DNA from: Christensenella sp. UBA4636
Lineage (GTDB): Bacteria > Bacillota > Clostridia > Christensenellales > Borkfalkiaceae
Direction: 5' to 3'
NCBI GenBank assembly: GCA_002405915.1
Contig: DHMS01000003.1
Coordinates: forward strand, 78,862-107,132
DNA length: 28,271 nucleotides
In this document: piece after piece, positions 1 through 7,913 of the stretch
Numbering within the stretch: the first letter of the stretch is position 1
Layout: each line of letters begins with the position of its first letter
The notes under the pieces: model-generated
The model's input: only the letters and a program-made list of their open reading frames with translations
Told to the model about the DNA's origin: nothing
Database searches by the model: none
Made by a program: the position numbers and the translations under genes

Positions 1-51
1 TTCCCCCTTGTGGGGAAGGGGGACCGTTGCCGCGCAACGGTGGATGAGGGG
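1..51. repeat. REP-like palindromic repeat (two hairpins), cut by window edge
   Basis: Two hairpins lie side by side. TTCCCC (1-6) pairs with GGGGAA (12-17). ACCGTTGC (23-30) pairs with GCAACGGT (34-41) around a 3-nt loop, and is followed by GGATGAGGGG. From memory, elements of this layout (C-rich hairpin, second hairpin, GGATGAGG tail) are common between genes in gut Clostridia; I cannot name a registered family. It starts at the window edge, so the left end may be missing. Confidence 0.55.
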
Positions 52-60
52 ACAATATGT

Positions 61-118
61 AAATTGAAAGTTGAAAGATTAAAGTTGAAAGTTTCCGGCA
101 GCTTTTTCAACTTTCAAT
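61..118. repeat. Degenerate TTTCAAC heptamer tract, both orientations
   Basis: The left part reads as the reverse complement (TTGAAAG units) and the right end as TTTCAAC units. They face each other around a short centre, so the tract could fold on itself. The same heptamer recurs in most longer intergenic regions of the window. No coding potential is evident. Confidence 0.6.
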
Positions 119-136
119 CGTCCTTATAAAAATCTC

Positions 137-242
137 TCGCGCTTGCGTGAATATCGATTGTCCGTTCACGGACAAATATCGAGCCGCTCTGTGGCTATAT
201 CTATTGCTCTGAAAGAGCAAATATCGAGCGTGCTTTGCACGC
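137..242. repeat. Array A: five variable-stem hairpins joined by ATATCGA
   Basis: Five hairpins follow one another: TCGCGC/GCGTGA (137-150), TTGTCCG/CGGACAA (158-175), AGCCGC/GTGGCT (182-196), TTGCTCT/AGAGCAA (204-220) and GCGTGC/GCACGC (228-242). They are separated by ATATCGA at 151, 176 and 221, a variant ATATCTA at 197, and a partial ATATC at 243. The spacing is 21-25 bp. The stem sequences differ from unit to unit but stay self-complementary, including two G-T wobbles, while the linker is kept. A second array with the same design is at 16227-16335. I do not recognise a named family. Confidence 0.75.
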
Positions 243-255
243 ATATCCACATCTT

Positions 256-292
256 TCAACTTTCAACTTTCACCTTTCAACTTTCAACTCAA
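256..292. repeat. TTTCAAC/TTTCACC heptamer tandem tract
   Basis: About five imperfect heptamers of the form TTTCAAC or TTTCACC run directly up to the 3' end of the glycosyltransferase fusion gene, whose stop is at 289. On the minus strand this is the 3' region of that gene. No U-run terminator hairpin was seen here. Confidence 0.65.
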
Positions 293-2046
293 TCCCCAAT
301 CGCTTCTTTTATCTTCTCGGCAATCACGGGCATTTCTTCGTCGAACGGCATTTCGCCGCTAAATACTATCGGTTCGCGCTCCACAAGGCAAACGTTCTCT
401 TCGTCAATTACTATCGGAACGAATTTTACATGCTTGCCCGTGCGCTTTAAGTACATTTTTTCGATTATCAAAAATCCTTTGTAAATATCGCTGCTTTCCT
501 CTTCTCCCGCCTTGTATTCTACATCCGGGAACACGCACACGCTTTCGCCGTTTTCAAGGTACTTCATCGTCAGTTTGAGCGTGGTTATCGCGCGCGTATC
601 CTTGCGGTAAACGGGGATAGCCTTTGTGGACTTCATTATTCTCGGCACGAACAAAGCCGCGAAAAACGCCTTTATTTTTCCTTTAAACGTGGGTTTGCCG
701 TTCTTTGCGTAAGTTATGCGCGAATAATGCCTATACGCCGTTTTAAACGAAAAGAACGCGCTAAACACCATAAGGTGAGTATCGAAACCGAGCTTGCGCG
801 TAATAGTGAGCGGACCGTGCATGTTGAGGTGACGGCAAACGTACACCACGCCCGTTTCCGGGAGCGACACCGCGGAAGCGTATCTCGGGCGCATAAACAT
901 ATTCATGAAAAATCTGCCCACGCGCGCGAACGGTCCGTAAAAGTTGGTTTTCGTGTGTCTGTCTTTGAACACCCAGTTGCATTGTATCTGATAGGAAAGT
1001 ATGGCGATAAGCATACTGCATATACCGTTAACCGCCGCTTGCCAGAACGTGCTCGGAATAACAAGACCCCATAAATACAATAAACCGAAGGAAAGAGCGA
1101 GCTGCACCGTCCATAGCATATAATATCGGACAAAACATGTCGGAGATTTTCCTTTAAACACGACTTTGAAGTTAAAAATCGAGTTGAATACGGAAGAAAT
1201 CACACGCGACGCAATCTTAGTGTAAAGCGCGTTCATCACGCTTGACGAACCCGTAAACACATAGGTAAGAAAGAGAAAATCTCCGAGAACGTCCAAAAGC
1301 GCGGACACGATACCCGAAACCGCATACCAGCTTATGTTGCTCATAAGCACGAAAAACACTCTGCTGCTGTCACGCAAAGTTCTGTAATGCGAAACCTTTT
1401 CCACGTCGTCCGATTTTTCGCGATAAATGGTTTCTATCGGCACTTCCGTTATTTCCACGCCGTTTTTAGGCAAAACGATAAGTTGGTTCATTTCGTATTC
1501 GAACCTTTCGCCGCGTATCTTTATGAGTTCGTCCAAAAAAGAATACCCGAACGCGCGAAGCCCCGTTTGCGTATCGTTGAGTTTTATTCCGTACAACGCC
1601 TTGAAAGCCCGCCTCGTCCATAAGTTGCCCGCGCGGCTACGCTTAGGCACGTTAGGGTTAAAAAAGTCGCGCGAGCCGAGGACGAACGAAGCGTTTTTCT
1701 CCCAAGCGACTTCCGCAACGCGGAAAACGTCCTCGACGGTGTGCTGTCCGTCGCAATCGGCGGTGACGAACACCGTTTTGCTGTCGAAATTTTCTTTGCA
1801 ATATTTGAAAGCCGTTTTTAAGGCGTGACCTTTACCGGCATTTTTGTCGTAAGAAATAACGACCGCGCCGTAATCTTCGACCGCGGAAAAGACAGGCGCG
1901 TACTTTTCGCCGCTCCCGTCGTTCACAATCACAAGTTTTTTGATTCCCGCGTCGATAAGTCGTTTAGCGTACGGCACGAAGTCCTTCTCGGACGGTTCGT
2001 AACACGGCACTATAACGACTAAGCCGCCGACAAATGCTCTTCCCAT
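289..2046 (-). CDS. GT2 glycosyltransferase - GtrA - acyltransferase-like fusion
   Basis: A 585-residue protein with three parts. Residues 8-225 are a family 2 glycosyltransferase of the polyprenyl-phosphate sugar transferase type: IVPCYEP at the start, VNDGS (41-45), ADCDGQH (96-102) as the metal/nucleotide site, and DTQTGLRAF (158-166). Residues about 235-362 are a GtrA-like membrane domain with about four spans, containing RVISSVFNSIFNF and ending in CNWVF. Residues about 385-585 resemble the PlsC acyltransferase fold, with CRHLNMHGP (404-412) in the place of NHxxxxD and FPDVEYKAG in the place of FPEGTR. The usual Asp of HX4D is missing there, so activity is doubtful. The start at 2046 follows AGGTAAG and overlaps the acyltransferase gene by 28 nt. 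It is the last gene of a three-gene lipid operon, so a role in glycolipid or lipid-linked sugar synthesis is inferred. The substrate is unknown. Confidence 0.85.
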   Translation of the reverse strand: MGRAFVGGLVVIVPCYEPSEKDFVPYAKRLIDAGIKKLVIVNDGSGEKYAPVFSAVEDYGAVVISYDKNAGKGHALKTAFKYCKENFDSKTVFVTADCDGQHTVEDVFRVAEVAWEKNASFVLGSRDFFNPNVPKRSRAGNLWTRRAFKALYGIKLNDTQTGLRAFGYSFLDELIKIRGERFEYEMNQLIVLPKNGVEITEVPIETIYREKSDDVEKVSHYRTLRDSSRVFFVLMSNISWYAVSGIVSALLDVLGDFLFLTYVFTGSSSVMNALYTKIASRVISSVFNSIFNFKVVFKGKSPTCFVRYYMLWTVQLALSFGLLYLWGLVIPSTFWQAAVNGICSMLIAILSYQIQCNWVFKDRHTKTNFYGPFARVGRFFMNMFMRPRYASAVSLPETGVVYVCRHLNMHGPLTITRKLGFDTHLMVFSAFFSFKTAYRHYSRITYAKNGKPTFKGKIKAFFAALFVPRIMKSTKAIPVYRKDTRAITTLKLTMKYLENGESVCVFPDVEYKAGEEESSDIYKGFLIIEKMYLKRTGKHVKFVPIVIDEENVCLVEREPIVFSGEMPFDEEMPVIAEKIKEAIGD

Positions 2047-2879
2047 GTCTTACCTTTATGTTCCCTTTCGTTTATTTTTTCAAGCATTTCTTCTCTGACT
2101 TTTTCGCCGAGTTCGCTCGTCTTTAAATCACGGTAATCGTCGTATTCGAAAACGTCGAGGAAGTCGACATAAATTTTGCGCAACTTAAACGGCGAATACT
2201 TATAAATGTTTTCGGTGCCGTTCAAACAGATTGCGGAAATCGGAGCTTTCGCCTTGTACGCTATTTTAAATACTCCGTTCTTAAAGGGCAGTAGCCCCGT
2301 GTTTTCGAGATTGCGCGTTCCCTCGGGGCATGCAAGCACGCTTTGTCCTTCGGTCATCTTTCGCGCGGCAACGATAATCGTCTTTAAGGCTTCGCGGTCG
2401 TTTTCGCGATTAACGGGCATATAGCCCATCTTATGTATTATTTCGCCCACCATCGGGATTTTAAAATTCTCGGGTTTGCTTATCATTATCACGTTGAATT
2501 TTTTAAGCACGGAAGCGAGAATCATGTTATCGAAGCGCGAGCGGTGATTGCACACAAAGAAGTACGTTCTGCCCTTTTCGAGCTTTTCGAAGCCGTTTAA
2601 TTTTACTCTCACGTTACACATCGTGAGTATGAATTTATCCAAAAAGTTGAACAGCCACACGTAAAACTTGTTAGGCTTTTCCACGGGCTTATTCTTACTC
2701 ACGAACCGCGTTATTATAAAAGCGAATAGTAGCCACGCCGCGAAGAAGCCGACGAACGCGCCTAAAAACACAAGCAGCGGCTTATAAAAATCGTACCAAG
2801 CGTTAACGGGCGTTACGCCGAAAAACGCGAGGACGAAAGCGAGCGCGACGGAAAACGCTAAGTCTAACCAAAGCATCAT
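2019..2879 (-). CDS. PlsC-type 1-acylglycerol-3-phosphate acyltransferase
   Basis: A 286-residue membrane protein of the lysophosphatidic acid acyltransferase family, which makes phosphatidic acid from lysophosphatidic acid and an acyl donor. Two hydrophobic spans occupy about residues 5-22 and 34-58. The HX4D catalytic motif is NHRSRFD (111-117), and the substrate-binding motif is CPEGTRN (184-190), with Cys in place of the usual Phe. The start is ATGATG, preceded by AAGGTGA. It begins 11 nt after the lipid kinase stop and overlaps the next gene by 28 nt, so the three genes are almost certainly co-transcribed. This copy keeps the complete catalytic motif, unlike the acyltransferase-like domain of its neighbour. 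Confidence 0.92.
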   Translation of the reverse strand: MMLWLDLAFSVALAFVLAFFGVTPVNAWYDFYKPLLVFLGAFVGFFAAWLLFAFIITRFVSKNKPVEKPNKFYVWLFNFLDKFILTMCNVRVKLNGFEKLEKGRTYFFVCNHRSRFDNMILASVLKKFNVIMISKPENFKIPMVGEIIHKMGYMPVNRENDREALKTIIVAARKMTEGQSVLACPEGTRNLENTGLLPFKNGVFKIAYKAKAPISAICLNGTENIYKYSPFKLRKIYVDFLDVFEYDDYRDLKTSELGEKVREEMLEKINEREHKGKTWEEHLSAA

Positions 2880-2890
2880 TTTTCTTCACC

Positions 2891-3727
2891 TTACGCCTTC
2901 ACGGTATAACCGAGAACGTCCCTTATCGTTTCGCCGTCAATCTGCAAAGCGGTGGGTTTGTCATACTCTACCGAGATTTCCTTACCTTTAAGTATATCCA
3001 CAATCGGGAGGCTTGTATGCTTACCCGCAAAAATTTTCGGGAAGTTAATTAAAATTTTAAGTCTTAACGCGCCGTGAACGACAACGGTCGTAACCTTGCC
3101 CTCCGGGTCGTTTCTGTCCTGGTCCGGGGCAACCTTCATTCCGCCGCCGTAAAATTTGCCTTTCATCGTCGGCAAAATCCATACGTTTTTGTATTCTTTG
3201 GTAACGCCGTCCACCGTGACTTTGGCTTTTTTGGGCTTGTAAGCGTACAAAACCTGCTTAATCGCGATAGAAGTGTAGTTTACGGGTTTATCCGATTTAG
3301 CGCGCAAATCGTCGCCTACCTGGCAGCACATACCGTCAAGTCCGTAGCCGACGCCGTTTATGAATTTATATGCCTGCCCCTTAACGATAACCGTAGGAAG
3401 ATTTTTTAAGAATTCGTTGATTTTAATAGGTTCTTTGCTTTCGGGCGAAACGTCGTTCAAAAAGTCATTGCCCGTACCCGCCGCATAAAAGTAAAGTTCG
3501 GGTAAAATTTCCGCTCCGCCCATTTCGTTTATAAAATAGTTGAGCGTGCCGTCTCCGCCGACGAGATATACCTTATCGTCGCGCGAAAGGTATTCGAAAA
3601 AGTTTTTGTAGCTGTTGAGTTTCGTTACGTCCTGGAACTCGCATTCGCCAAGCTTTGCTTTGAGTTCCTCCGCCGCCGCTTTGCCGCGATTGTTGTTTGA
3701 ACGAGGATTGAATAATACGTACTTCAT
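2891..3727 (-). CDS. Diacylglycerol-kinase-family lipid kinase
   Basis: A 278-residue soluble protein of the DAGK catalytic family (DgkB/YegS type), which phosphorylates diacylglycerol or a related lipid with ATP. The glycine-rich nucleotide loop GGDGT is at 57-61, after the N-terminal FNPRS at 6-10. AAGTGNDF (82-89) is the second conserved motif. The C-terminal part forms the usual beta-sandwich and ends with ALQIDGE. Length fits the family. The start has GGAGATAA upstream. It is the first gene of the operon with the acyltransferase and the GT2 fusion. Lipid recycling into phosphatidic acid is the likely role, while the exact lipid is inferred from family only. Confidence 0.9.
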   Translation of the reverse strand: MKYVLFNPRSNNNRGKAAAEELKAKLGECEFQDVTKLNSYKNFFEYLSRDDKVYLVGGDGTLNYFINEMGGAEILPELYFYAAGTGNDFLNDVSPESKEPIKINEFLKNLPTVIVKGQAYKFINGVGYGLDGMCCQVGDDLRAKSDKPVNYTSIAIKQVLYAYKPKKAKVTVDGVTKEYKNVWILPTMKGKFYGGGMKVAPDQDRNDPEGKVTTVVVHGALRLKILINFPKIFAGKHTSLPIVDILKGKEISVEYDKPTALQIDGETIRDVLGYTVKA

Positions 3728-3814
3728 TTACGTTATCTCCGTTTGTAAAAATTTTTTCGGTACGAAAAACAAGCAGAAAAAGCACAGTCTTTCGCCCGAC
3801 CGCAATAAATTGTA

Positions 3815-3896
3815 TCACCAAAAGGTGAACGAAAGGTTACATTTTGCCCCTTTTAACGATTTTTTTGCGTTTTTACCTTTCCTTTTAGGGCAAAAT
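3815..3896. promoter_or_regulatory. Divergent regulatory region: hairpin and 9-bp inverted repeat
   Basis: Between the lipid operon (leftward) and the two-component genes (rightward). TCACC/GGTGA form a small hairpin around AAAA (3815-3828). A perfect inverted repeat, ATTTTGCCC (3841-3849) and GGGCAAAAT (3888-3896), has a 38-nt centre and sits next to a weak promoter-like TATGTTAAAAT before the response regulator. It could be an autoregulatory operator; this is inference from position alone. Confidence 0.35.
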
Positions 3897-3940
3897 ATGT
3901 TAAAATGAATATTAACAACAAGTTTTAATCGGAGAAATTT

Positions 3941-4624
3941 ATGTTCAACATACTCGTCGCCGAGGACGAAACGCACATTTTAAAACTTATGGAGATAAGG
4001 CTCAAGCACGCCGGCTACAACGTTTTTACGGCAAAAGACGGCGAGGACGCGCTCAAAAAATTCGAAGAAAACCATATCGACCTTATAATCGCCGACGTTA
4101 TGATGCCTAAAAAGGACGGACTTGAACTTATAAGCGAAATCCGCGCTTCCGGCAGTTCCGTTCCCGCCATTATGGTTACGGCGCGCGGCGCGCTCGAAGA
4201 CAAAGCCCAAGGCTTTTTGGTCGGCATCGACGATTATATGGTAAAGCCCATCGAATTCGACGAGCTTTTGTTCCGCATAAAAGCCCTCTTGCGCAGAGCG
4301 AAAATCGTAAGCGAGAGGAAGCTCTCGGTCGGTCCCGTCACGCTCGACTACGATTCGCTCACCGTTTCCGCACCGGACAGAGATAGCGTAACGCTGACAA
4401 AAAGAGAATTTTCGATACTCTTTAAGCTGCTTTCTTACCCCGAACTTTCTTTCACCAAGGGGCAGATTTTCGAAGAGTTTTGGGGGTACGACAGCGAGAG
4501 CGACGAGGACACGGTAAAAGTTTTCATCAACCGCATACGCTCGAAGATAAAGGACTTTCCGGAAATCGACGTCGAAACGATACGCGGCATAGGATATAAA
4601 GGGGTGCGCCATGAAAAAACGTAA
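3941..4624 (+). CDS. OmpR/PhoB-family response regulator
   Basis: A 227-residue DNA-binding response regulator. The receiver domain (1-118) has the acidic pair E8/D9, the phospho-acceptor D52 in IADVMMP, the switch residue T80 and K102 in VKP. The C-terminal winged-helix domain (about 127-225) shows TKREFSILFKLL and ends with VETIRGIGYKGV, typical of the OmpR/PhoB effector domain. CGGAGAAA gives a good ribosome binding site. The sensor kinase start overlaps its end by 14 nt, so the two are translationally coupled. The convergent ABC transporter is a plausible target, as in antimicrobial-peptide sensing systems, but nothing in the sequence proves it. Confidence 0.95.
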   Translation: MFNILVAEDETHILKLMEIRLKHAGYNVFTAKDGEDALKKFEENHIDLIIADVMMPKKDGLELISEIRASGSSVPAIMVTARGALEDKAQGFLVGIDDYMVKPIEFDELLFRIKALLRRAKIVSERKLSVGPVTLDYDSLTVSAPDRDSVTLTKREFSILFKLLSYPELSFTKGQIFEEFWGYDSESDEDTVKVFINRIRSKIKDFPEIDVETIRGIGYKGVRHEKT

Positions 4625-5669
4625 ATCGGTCCGCGGGCTTATCTCGAACGCGCGAATAACCACAATCGCCGTTTTCGGGTGGATTCTCGCCCAACTTCTC
4701 ACAATCGGGCTTGCGATAACGCTCACAAAATTCGTGCCTAAAATAGGCAGTTTAAGCCGCATAATTTTAATAGTAGCGATATGCGGTTTTTCGCTCGTTA
4801 TAGGCTCGCTCCTATCCTTCCTTTTAACTAACCGTTCAAGCTACGTCACGCAAAACATCAACCGCTCGATAAACAAAATCGCCGCGGGCGATTACTCCGC
4901 TTCCATTCCGAAAATAGGCGATAACAGCGATATAGACCGACTTATCGACAATTTCAACAAAATGGTAAAGGAGCTTAATTCGGTTACCGTTTTGCGTAAG
5001 GATTTTATAACGACCTTCTCTCACGAATTCAAAACGCCGATAGTTTCAATCAAAGGTTACGCCGAACTCTTGCGCGAATCGGAGAATTTGACTGACGAGC
5101 AGAAAGAATATCTTACCGTCATAATCGACGAAAGCAAACACCTTTCTTCCCTTGCCGAACGCACAATGCTTTTAAGCAAGCTCGACAGCGACTCGGTAAG
5201 CGAGCCCGACGAAGAATTTTACCTCGACGAACAGCTCGGTCGTTGCGCGATACTTTTAGACTCTCAAATGACGGCAAAAAAAATCAATCTCTCTTTCTCC
5301 GCCGAACACGTAAAAATAACGGGCAAAAAAGACCTCTTAAAGGAAGCCTGGACAAACCTTTTATCCAACGCCGTCCGTTATTCTAACGACGGCGGAAATA
5401 TAAAAGTGACATGTAAAAAGAAAAACGGCTCCGCCATGGTCACGATAGCCGACGACGGCGTCGGCATGGACGAAGAAACGCTCTCTCACATGTACGAAAG
5501 TTTCTATCAATCCAAAACGGACGGCAAAAAAGAAGGTCTCGGTTTAGGCTTATCGATAACAAAAAAGATAATAGACCTTTCTAACGGCACCATTCTTTGT
5601 GCCTCCACGTTAGGTAAAGGCACCTACTTCACGGTCACCCTCCCCCTAAAAGGCACAGTCGAACAATAA
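4611..5669 (+). CDS. Membrane sensor histidine kinase
   Basis: A 352-residue partner of the preceding response regulator. Two membrane spans (about 14-41 and 50-72) are separated by fewer than ten residues, so there is almost no outside sensor domain. A HAMP-like segment follows (73-125). The dimerisation/phospho-acceptor motif TFSHEFKTPI has the catalytic His at 138. The ATPase domain shows the N box (TNLLSNAVRYS), the G1 box (DDGVGMDEE) and GLGLGLSITKKI. The short outside loop resembles intramembrane-sensing kinases that work with ABC transporters, which fits the ATPase and permease genes facing it. A hairpin terminator follows 21 nt after the stop. Confidence 0.94.
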   Translation: MKKRKSVRGLISNARITTIAVFGWILAQLLTIGLAITLTKFVPKIGSLSRIILIVAICGFSLVIGSLLSFLLTNRSSYVTQNINRSINKIAAGDYSASIPKIGDNSDIDRLIDNFNKMVKELNSVTVLRKDFITTFSHEFKTPIVSIKGYAELLRESENLTDEQKEYLTVIIDESKHLSSLAERTMLLSKLDSDSVSEPDEEFYLDEQLGRCAILLDSQMTAKKINLSFSAEHVKITGKKDLLKEAWTNLLSNAVRYSNDGGNIKVTCKKKNGSAMVTIADDGVGMDEETLSHMYESFYQSKTDGKKEGLGLGLSITKKIIDLSNGTILCASTLGKGTYFTVTLPLKGTVEQ

Positions 5670-5690
5670 CAAAAAGATAAAGCAACGCAA

Positions 5691-5733
5691 AAAGTCCGCC
5701 TATAAGTCGATTATCGACCCATAAGCGGGCTTT
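5691..5733. terminator. Nested hairpin terminator between convergent operons
   Basis: Outer stem AAAGTCCGC (5691-5699) pairs with GCGGGCTTT (5725-5733) with one G-T wobble. An inner stem GTCGA (5706-5710)/TCGAC (5714-5718) has a TTA loop. T-rich runs follow on the plus strand (CTTTTATTT) and on the minus strand (ACTTTTTG), so it can serve the sensor kinase and the permease. It is homologous to the hairpin at 16020-16060. Confidence 0.7.
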
Positions 5734-5789
5734 TATTTAACGCTTTAAAAGTTTCCGATTTTCTTCTCACGAGCGAAAAAGAATTGAAG

Positions 5790-5935
5790 ATATTATATAA
5801 ATTCCGTCCGCAACTTTCACCTTTCAACTTGCAAGCATGCTCCTCTTGTTAGCCTTTTTAGGGCGCAGAGTCAAGAAATTTAAATAATATGTCCGACCAC
5901 AATTTTCAACTTTCCATTTTCAATTTTCAACTTTA
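5790..5935. repeat. Intergenic repeat cluster (heptamers, element fragment)
   Basis: A leader ATTCCGTCCGCAAC is followed by TTTCACC/TTTCAAC units, then a fragment reading CTCCTCTTGTTAGCC and TTTTTAGGGCG. That fragment matches the start of the tandem repeat at 24795-24835 and then stops. More heptamers (5901-5935) run up to the permease stop. The same leader reappears at 8798 and 24665. No gene is seen here. Confidence 0.55.
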
Positions 5936-7909
5936 TTATTCTAAAGCTTTCAAGCTTGCATTCATATCCACCGACGTTATCTTTTTGCTTAGACAAAGCG
6001 TGACTATAAAAGTGAATAACAATACCAAAACGGGAGAAATAAGCCAGACGTACCAAGAAACGGAGGCGAGCGAGCCGAAGCCCATAACCGCAAAAATTAT
6101 CTTAATCAACAAAACAGCCGCCCCGTAACCGAACACTATTCCGACCGCCGCGTCAATGTAAATTTCGCGATAAATATACCCCGCGACCTCCTTGTCAAAG
6201 TACCCCAAAACCATAAGCGTGGCGATTTCTCTGTTCCTTTCGCTTATCGAAATGTTCGTTATCGTGTACACCGCCGTGAAAGTCAAAAGAGCCGCAAACA
6301 CAACGACAAGCACCGCAAGCCAAGCTATCGAAGCGTTTCCGAAGTCGCCGAAAAGGCACATATCGAGCAGCGCAAGCCCCGCCGCGACAAGCCCCATCGA
6401 CCCCGCAACCGCGATAACCGTCATTATAAAGCGGTTCGCATACCTCAAAACGTTCCTTACCGTCGATTTGTACTTGAACGAAAGCTTGTTCCAGATGAAA
6501 GGGATTTTTTCGACGATAACCTTTTTGCCCGGCTTAGGCGACTTCGGGCGCAAAAGGTCCGCGGGCGTTTCGCTCACCGTTTTTCGCCCCGCGCTCGCCG
6601 TTGCAAGCACCGCCGCCAAAAGTATCGCGGCGAACGAAATCACAAAGAACGTTACCCCGAAAACTCCCGCTTCCGCAGGCATAACGTAGCTGTAATCGAA
6701 TGTTAAATAGATAAACGAGCAAAGCCCCGTTCCGACAAAGTACCCCGCCACGCCGCCTATAACGGTTGCGGTGAGCGCGAACAAAACGTACTTTATAACG
6801 ACGCTTGCGCCCGAATAACCGAGCGTAATAAGGCACGCCGACTGCGCGCGTTCTTCGTCTATGAGCCTCGTCATGTTCGAGAGCGTAACGAGCGCGGTTA
6901 TGAACGAAAACGCGACCATAAACACTATCGCAAGCCCCGTTATCTTATCGGCATACGCGAATATCGATTTAAAGGAAAAGTTCTCGTATAAGCTTATAAA
7001 CGCGATATTTTCCTCACCTGTCGCGCCGTCGGTAACCTCCGATAAAACGCTTATAACCCTCTCTTTTTGCTCGTTTAAAAAGCTTTCGTATTCCTTCGTG
7101 AAAAGTTCGGGCGCGTTTTTAGAAGCGAACGAAATATATACGTCTCCCGCCCCGGAAGCAAACGGCAAAGCCTTTGTCGGCACGTAAAGACATTCTTCAA
7201 TCGAGATAAGGTCGTTGACGGCTATCGTGTCCGGAATTTTCGTATCCTCGTCGTTGAGTAGACTCGGCTCCTTTTCGAGCGAAAAAAGCCTCGGGTCCCC
7301 TACGATTTTTGTAACCGAAAGCGTTACGGGCGAAAGTTTATCGAGCATAGACAATTGCCATTCGGGCAGCGTTTCGTCGTTTTGTTCGGCAAGCTGCGTG
7401 TAAATATCTTTGTAATTAAGAATTATTTCGTCGCCCGTTTTCAACTCTTTTATGCCGTTGTCTGCTCTCTCGGCGTAAACGGCGATAGTTCCGTCGACCG
7501 TTCCGTCCGGTGAAGTCGAATCCGCGCCGCCGCTTGATTGCGAAGAATATTTATTGACCTTCCGCACGGAAATATCGTCATAAAAATTGAGCCGCACGAG
7601 CCGCCTTTCGCCGTTAACGGTAAGGTACACGTCGTAACTCGTTCCCGTATCGACGTTTTCCTCTCCGTACTCTTTTTTGAGCGCGTTTATCTCGGCGTTC
7701 GAAAACCCGCTTTCCGACTTGGATTTCACCGTCAAATCGCCCACGTTGTATTCAACCTTGAACGCCGAAGCCGAATCTTTCAGTTTGCCCGTCGACGAGC
7801 CTATACCGGAAGTTAGCCCAACGCTTATAAGCACTATAAAAATTATCGAAATAAAGCGCGAAATATTCTTTTTGAACATACGCCTTATCGCTTTGAAATA
7901 AGTTTTCAT
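5936..7909 (-). CDS. FtsX-type ABC transporter permease
   Basis: A 657-residue membrane protein of the MacB/FtsX permease class. It starts with a single span (about 17-37) and a large outside region (about 40-325). Two FtsX-type blocks follow, at about 330-460 (three spans) and 505-650 (four spans). The second block carries the cytoplasmic stretch ISERNREIATLMVLGYF, the hallmark of these permeases, and the first a counterpart (IDEERAQSACLITLGYS). Its start lies four bases after the ATPase stop, so they form one unit. Such transporters usually act on cell-envelope substrates, export or resist peptides, or transmit a signal to a kinase. The substrate here is unknown. Confidence 0.9.
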   Translation of the reverse strand: MKTYFKAIRRMFKKNISRFISIIFIVLISVGLTSGIGSSTGKLKDSASAFKVEYNVGDLTVKSKSESGFSNAEINALKKEYGEENVDTGTSYDVYLTVNGERRLVRLNFYDDISVRKVNKYSSQSSGGADSTSPDGTVDGTIAVYAERADNGIKELKTGDEIILNYKDIYTQLAEQNDETLPEWQLSMLDKLSPVTLSVTKIVGDPRLFSLEKEPSLLNDEDTKIPDTIAVNDLISIEECLYVPTKALPFASGAGDVYISFASKNAPELFTKEYESFLNEQKERVISVLSEVTDGATGEENIAFISLYENFSFKSIFAYADKITGLAIVFMVAFSFITALVTLSNMTRLIDEERAQSACLITLGYSGASVVIKYVLFALTATVIGGVAGYFVGTGLCSFIYLTFDYSYVMPAEAGVFGVTFFVISFAAILLAAVLATASAGRKTVSETPADLLRPKSPKPGKKVIVEKIPFIWNKLSFKYKSTVRNVLRYANRFIMTVIAVAGSMGLVAAGLALLDMCLFGDFGNASIAWLAVLVVVFAALLTFTAVYTITNISISERNREIATLMVLGYFDKEVAGYIYREIYIDAAVGIVFGYGAAVLLIKIIFAVMGFGSLASVSWYVWLISPVLVLLFTFIVTLCLSKKITSVDMNASLKALE

Positions 7910-7913
7910 TTTA

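Noticed and set aside
137..242. CRISPR array or stacked terminators
   Set aside because: The constant part is only 7 bp and the variable parts are palindromes, and the hairpins lack U runs.
143..484. Small plus-strand protein over the hairpin array and heptamers
   Set aside because: The frame covers repeats and then runs antisense to the glycosyltransferase fusion gene. Its composition only reflects the repeat sequence and no ribosome binding site fits.
3980..4762. Long minus-strand reading frame opposite the response regulator
   Set aside because: It is an antisense shadow of a complete response regulator and kinase and has no recognisable domain or ribosome binding site.
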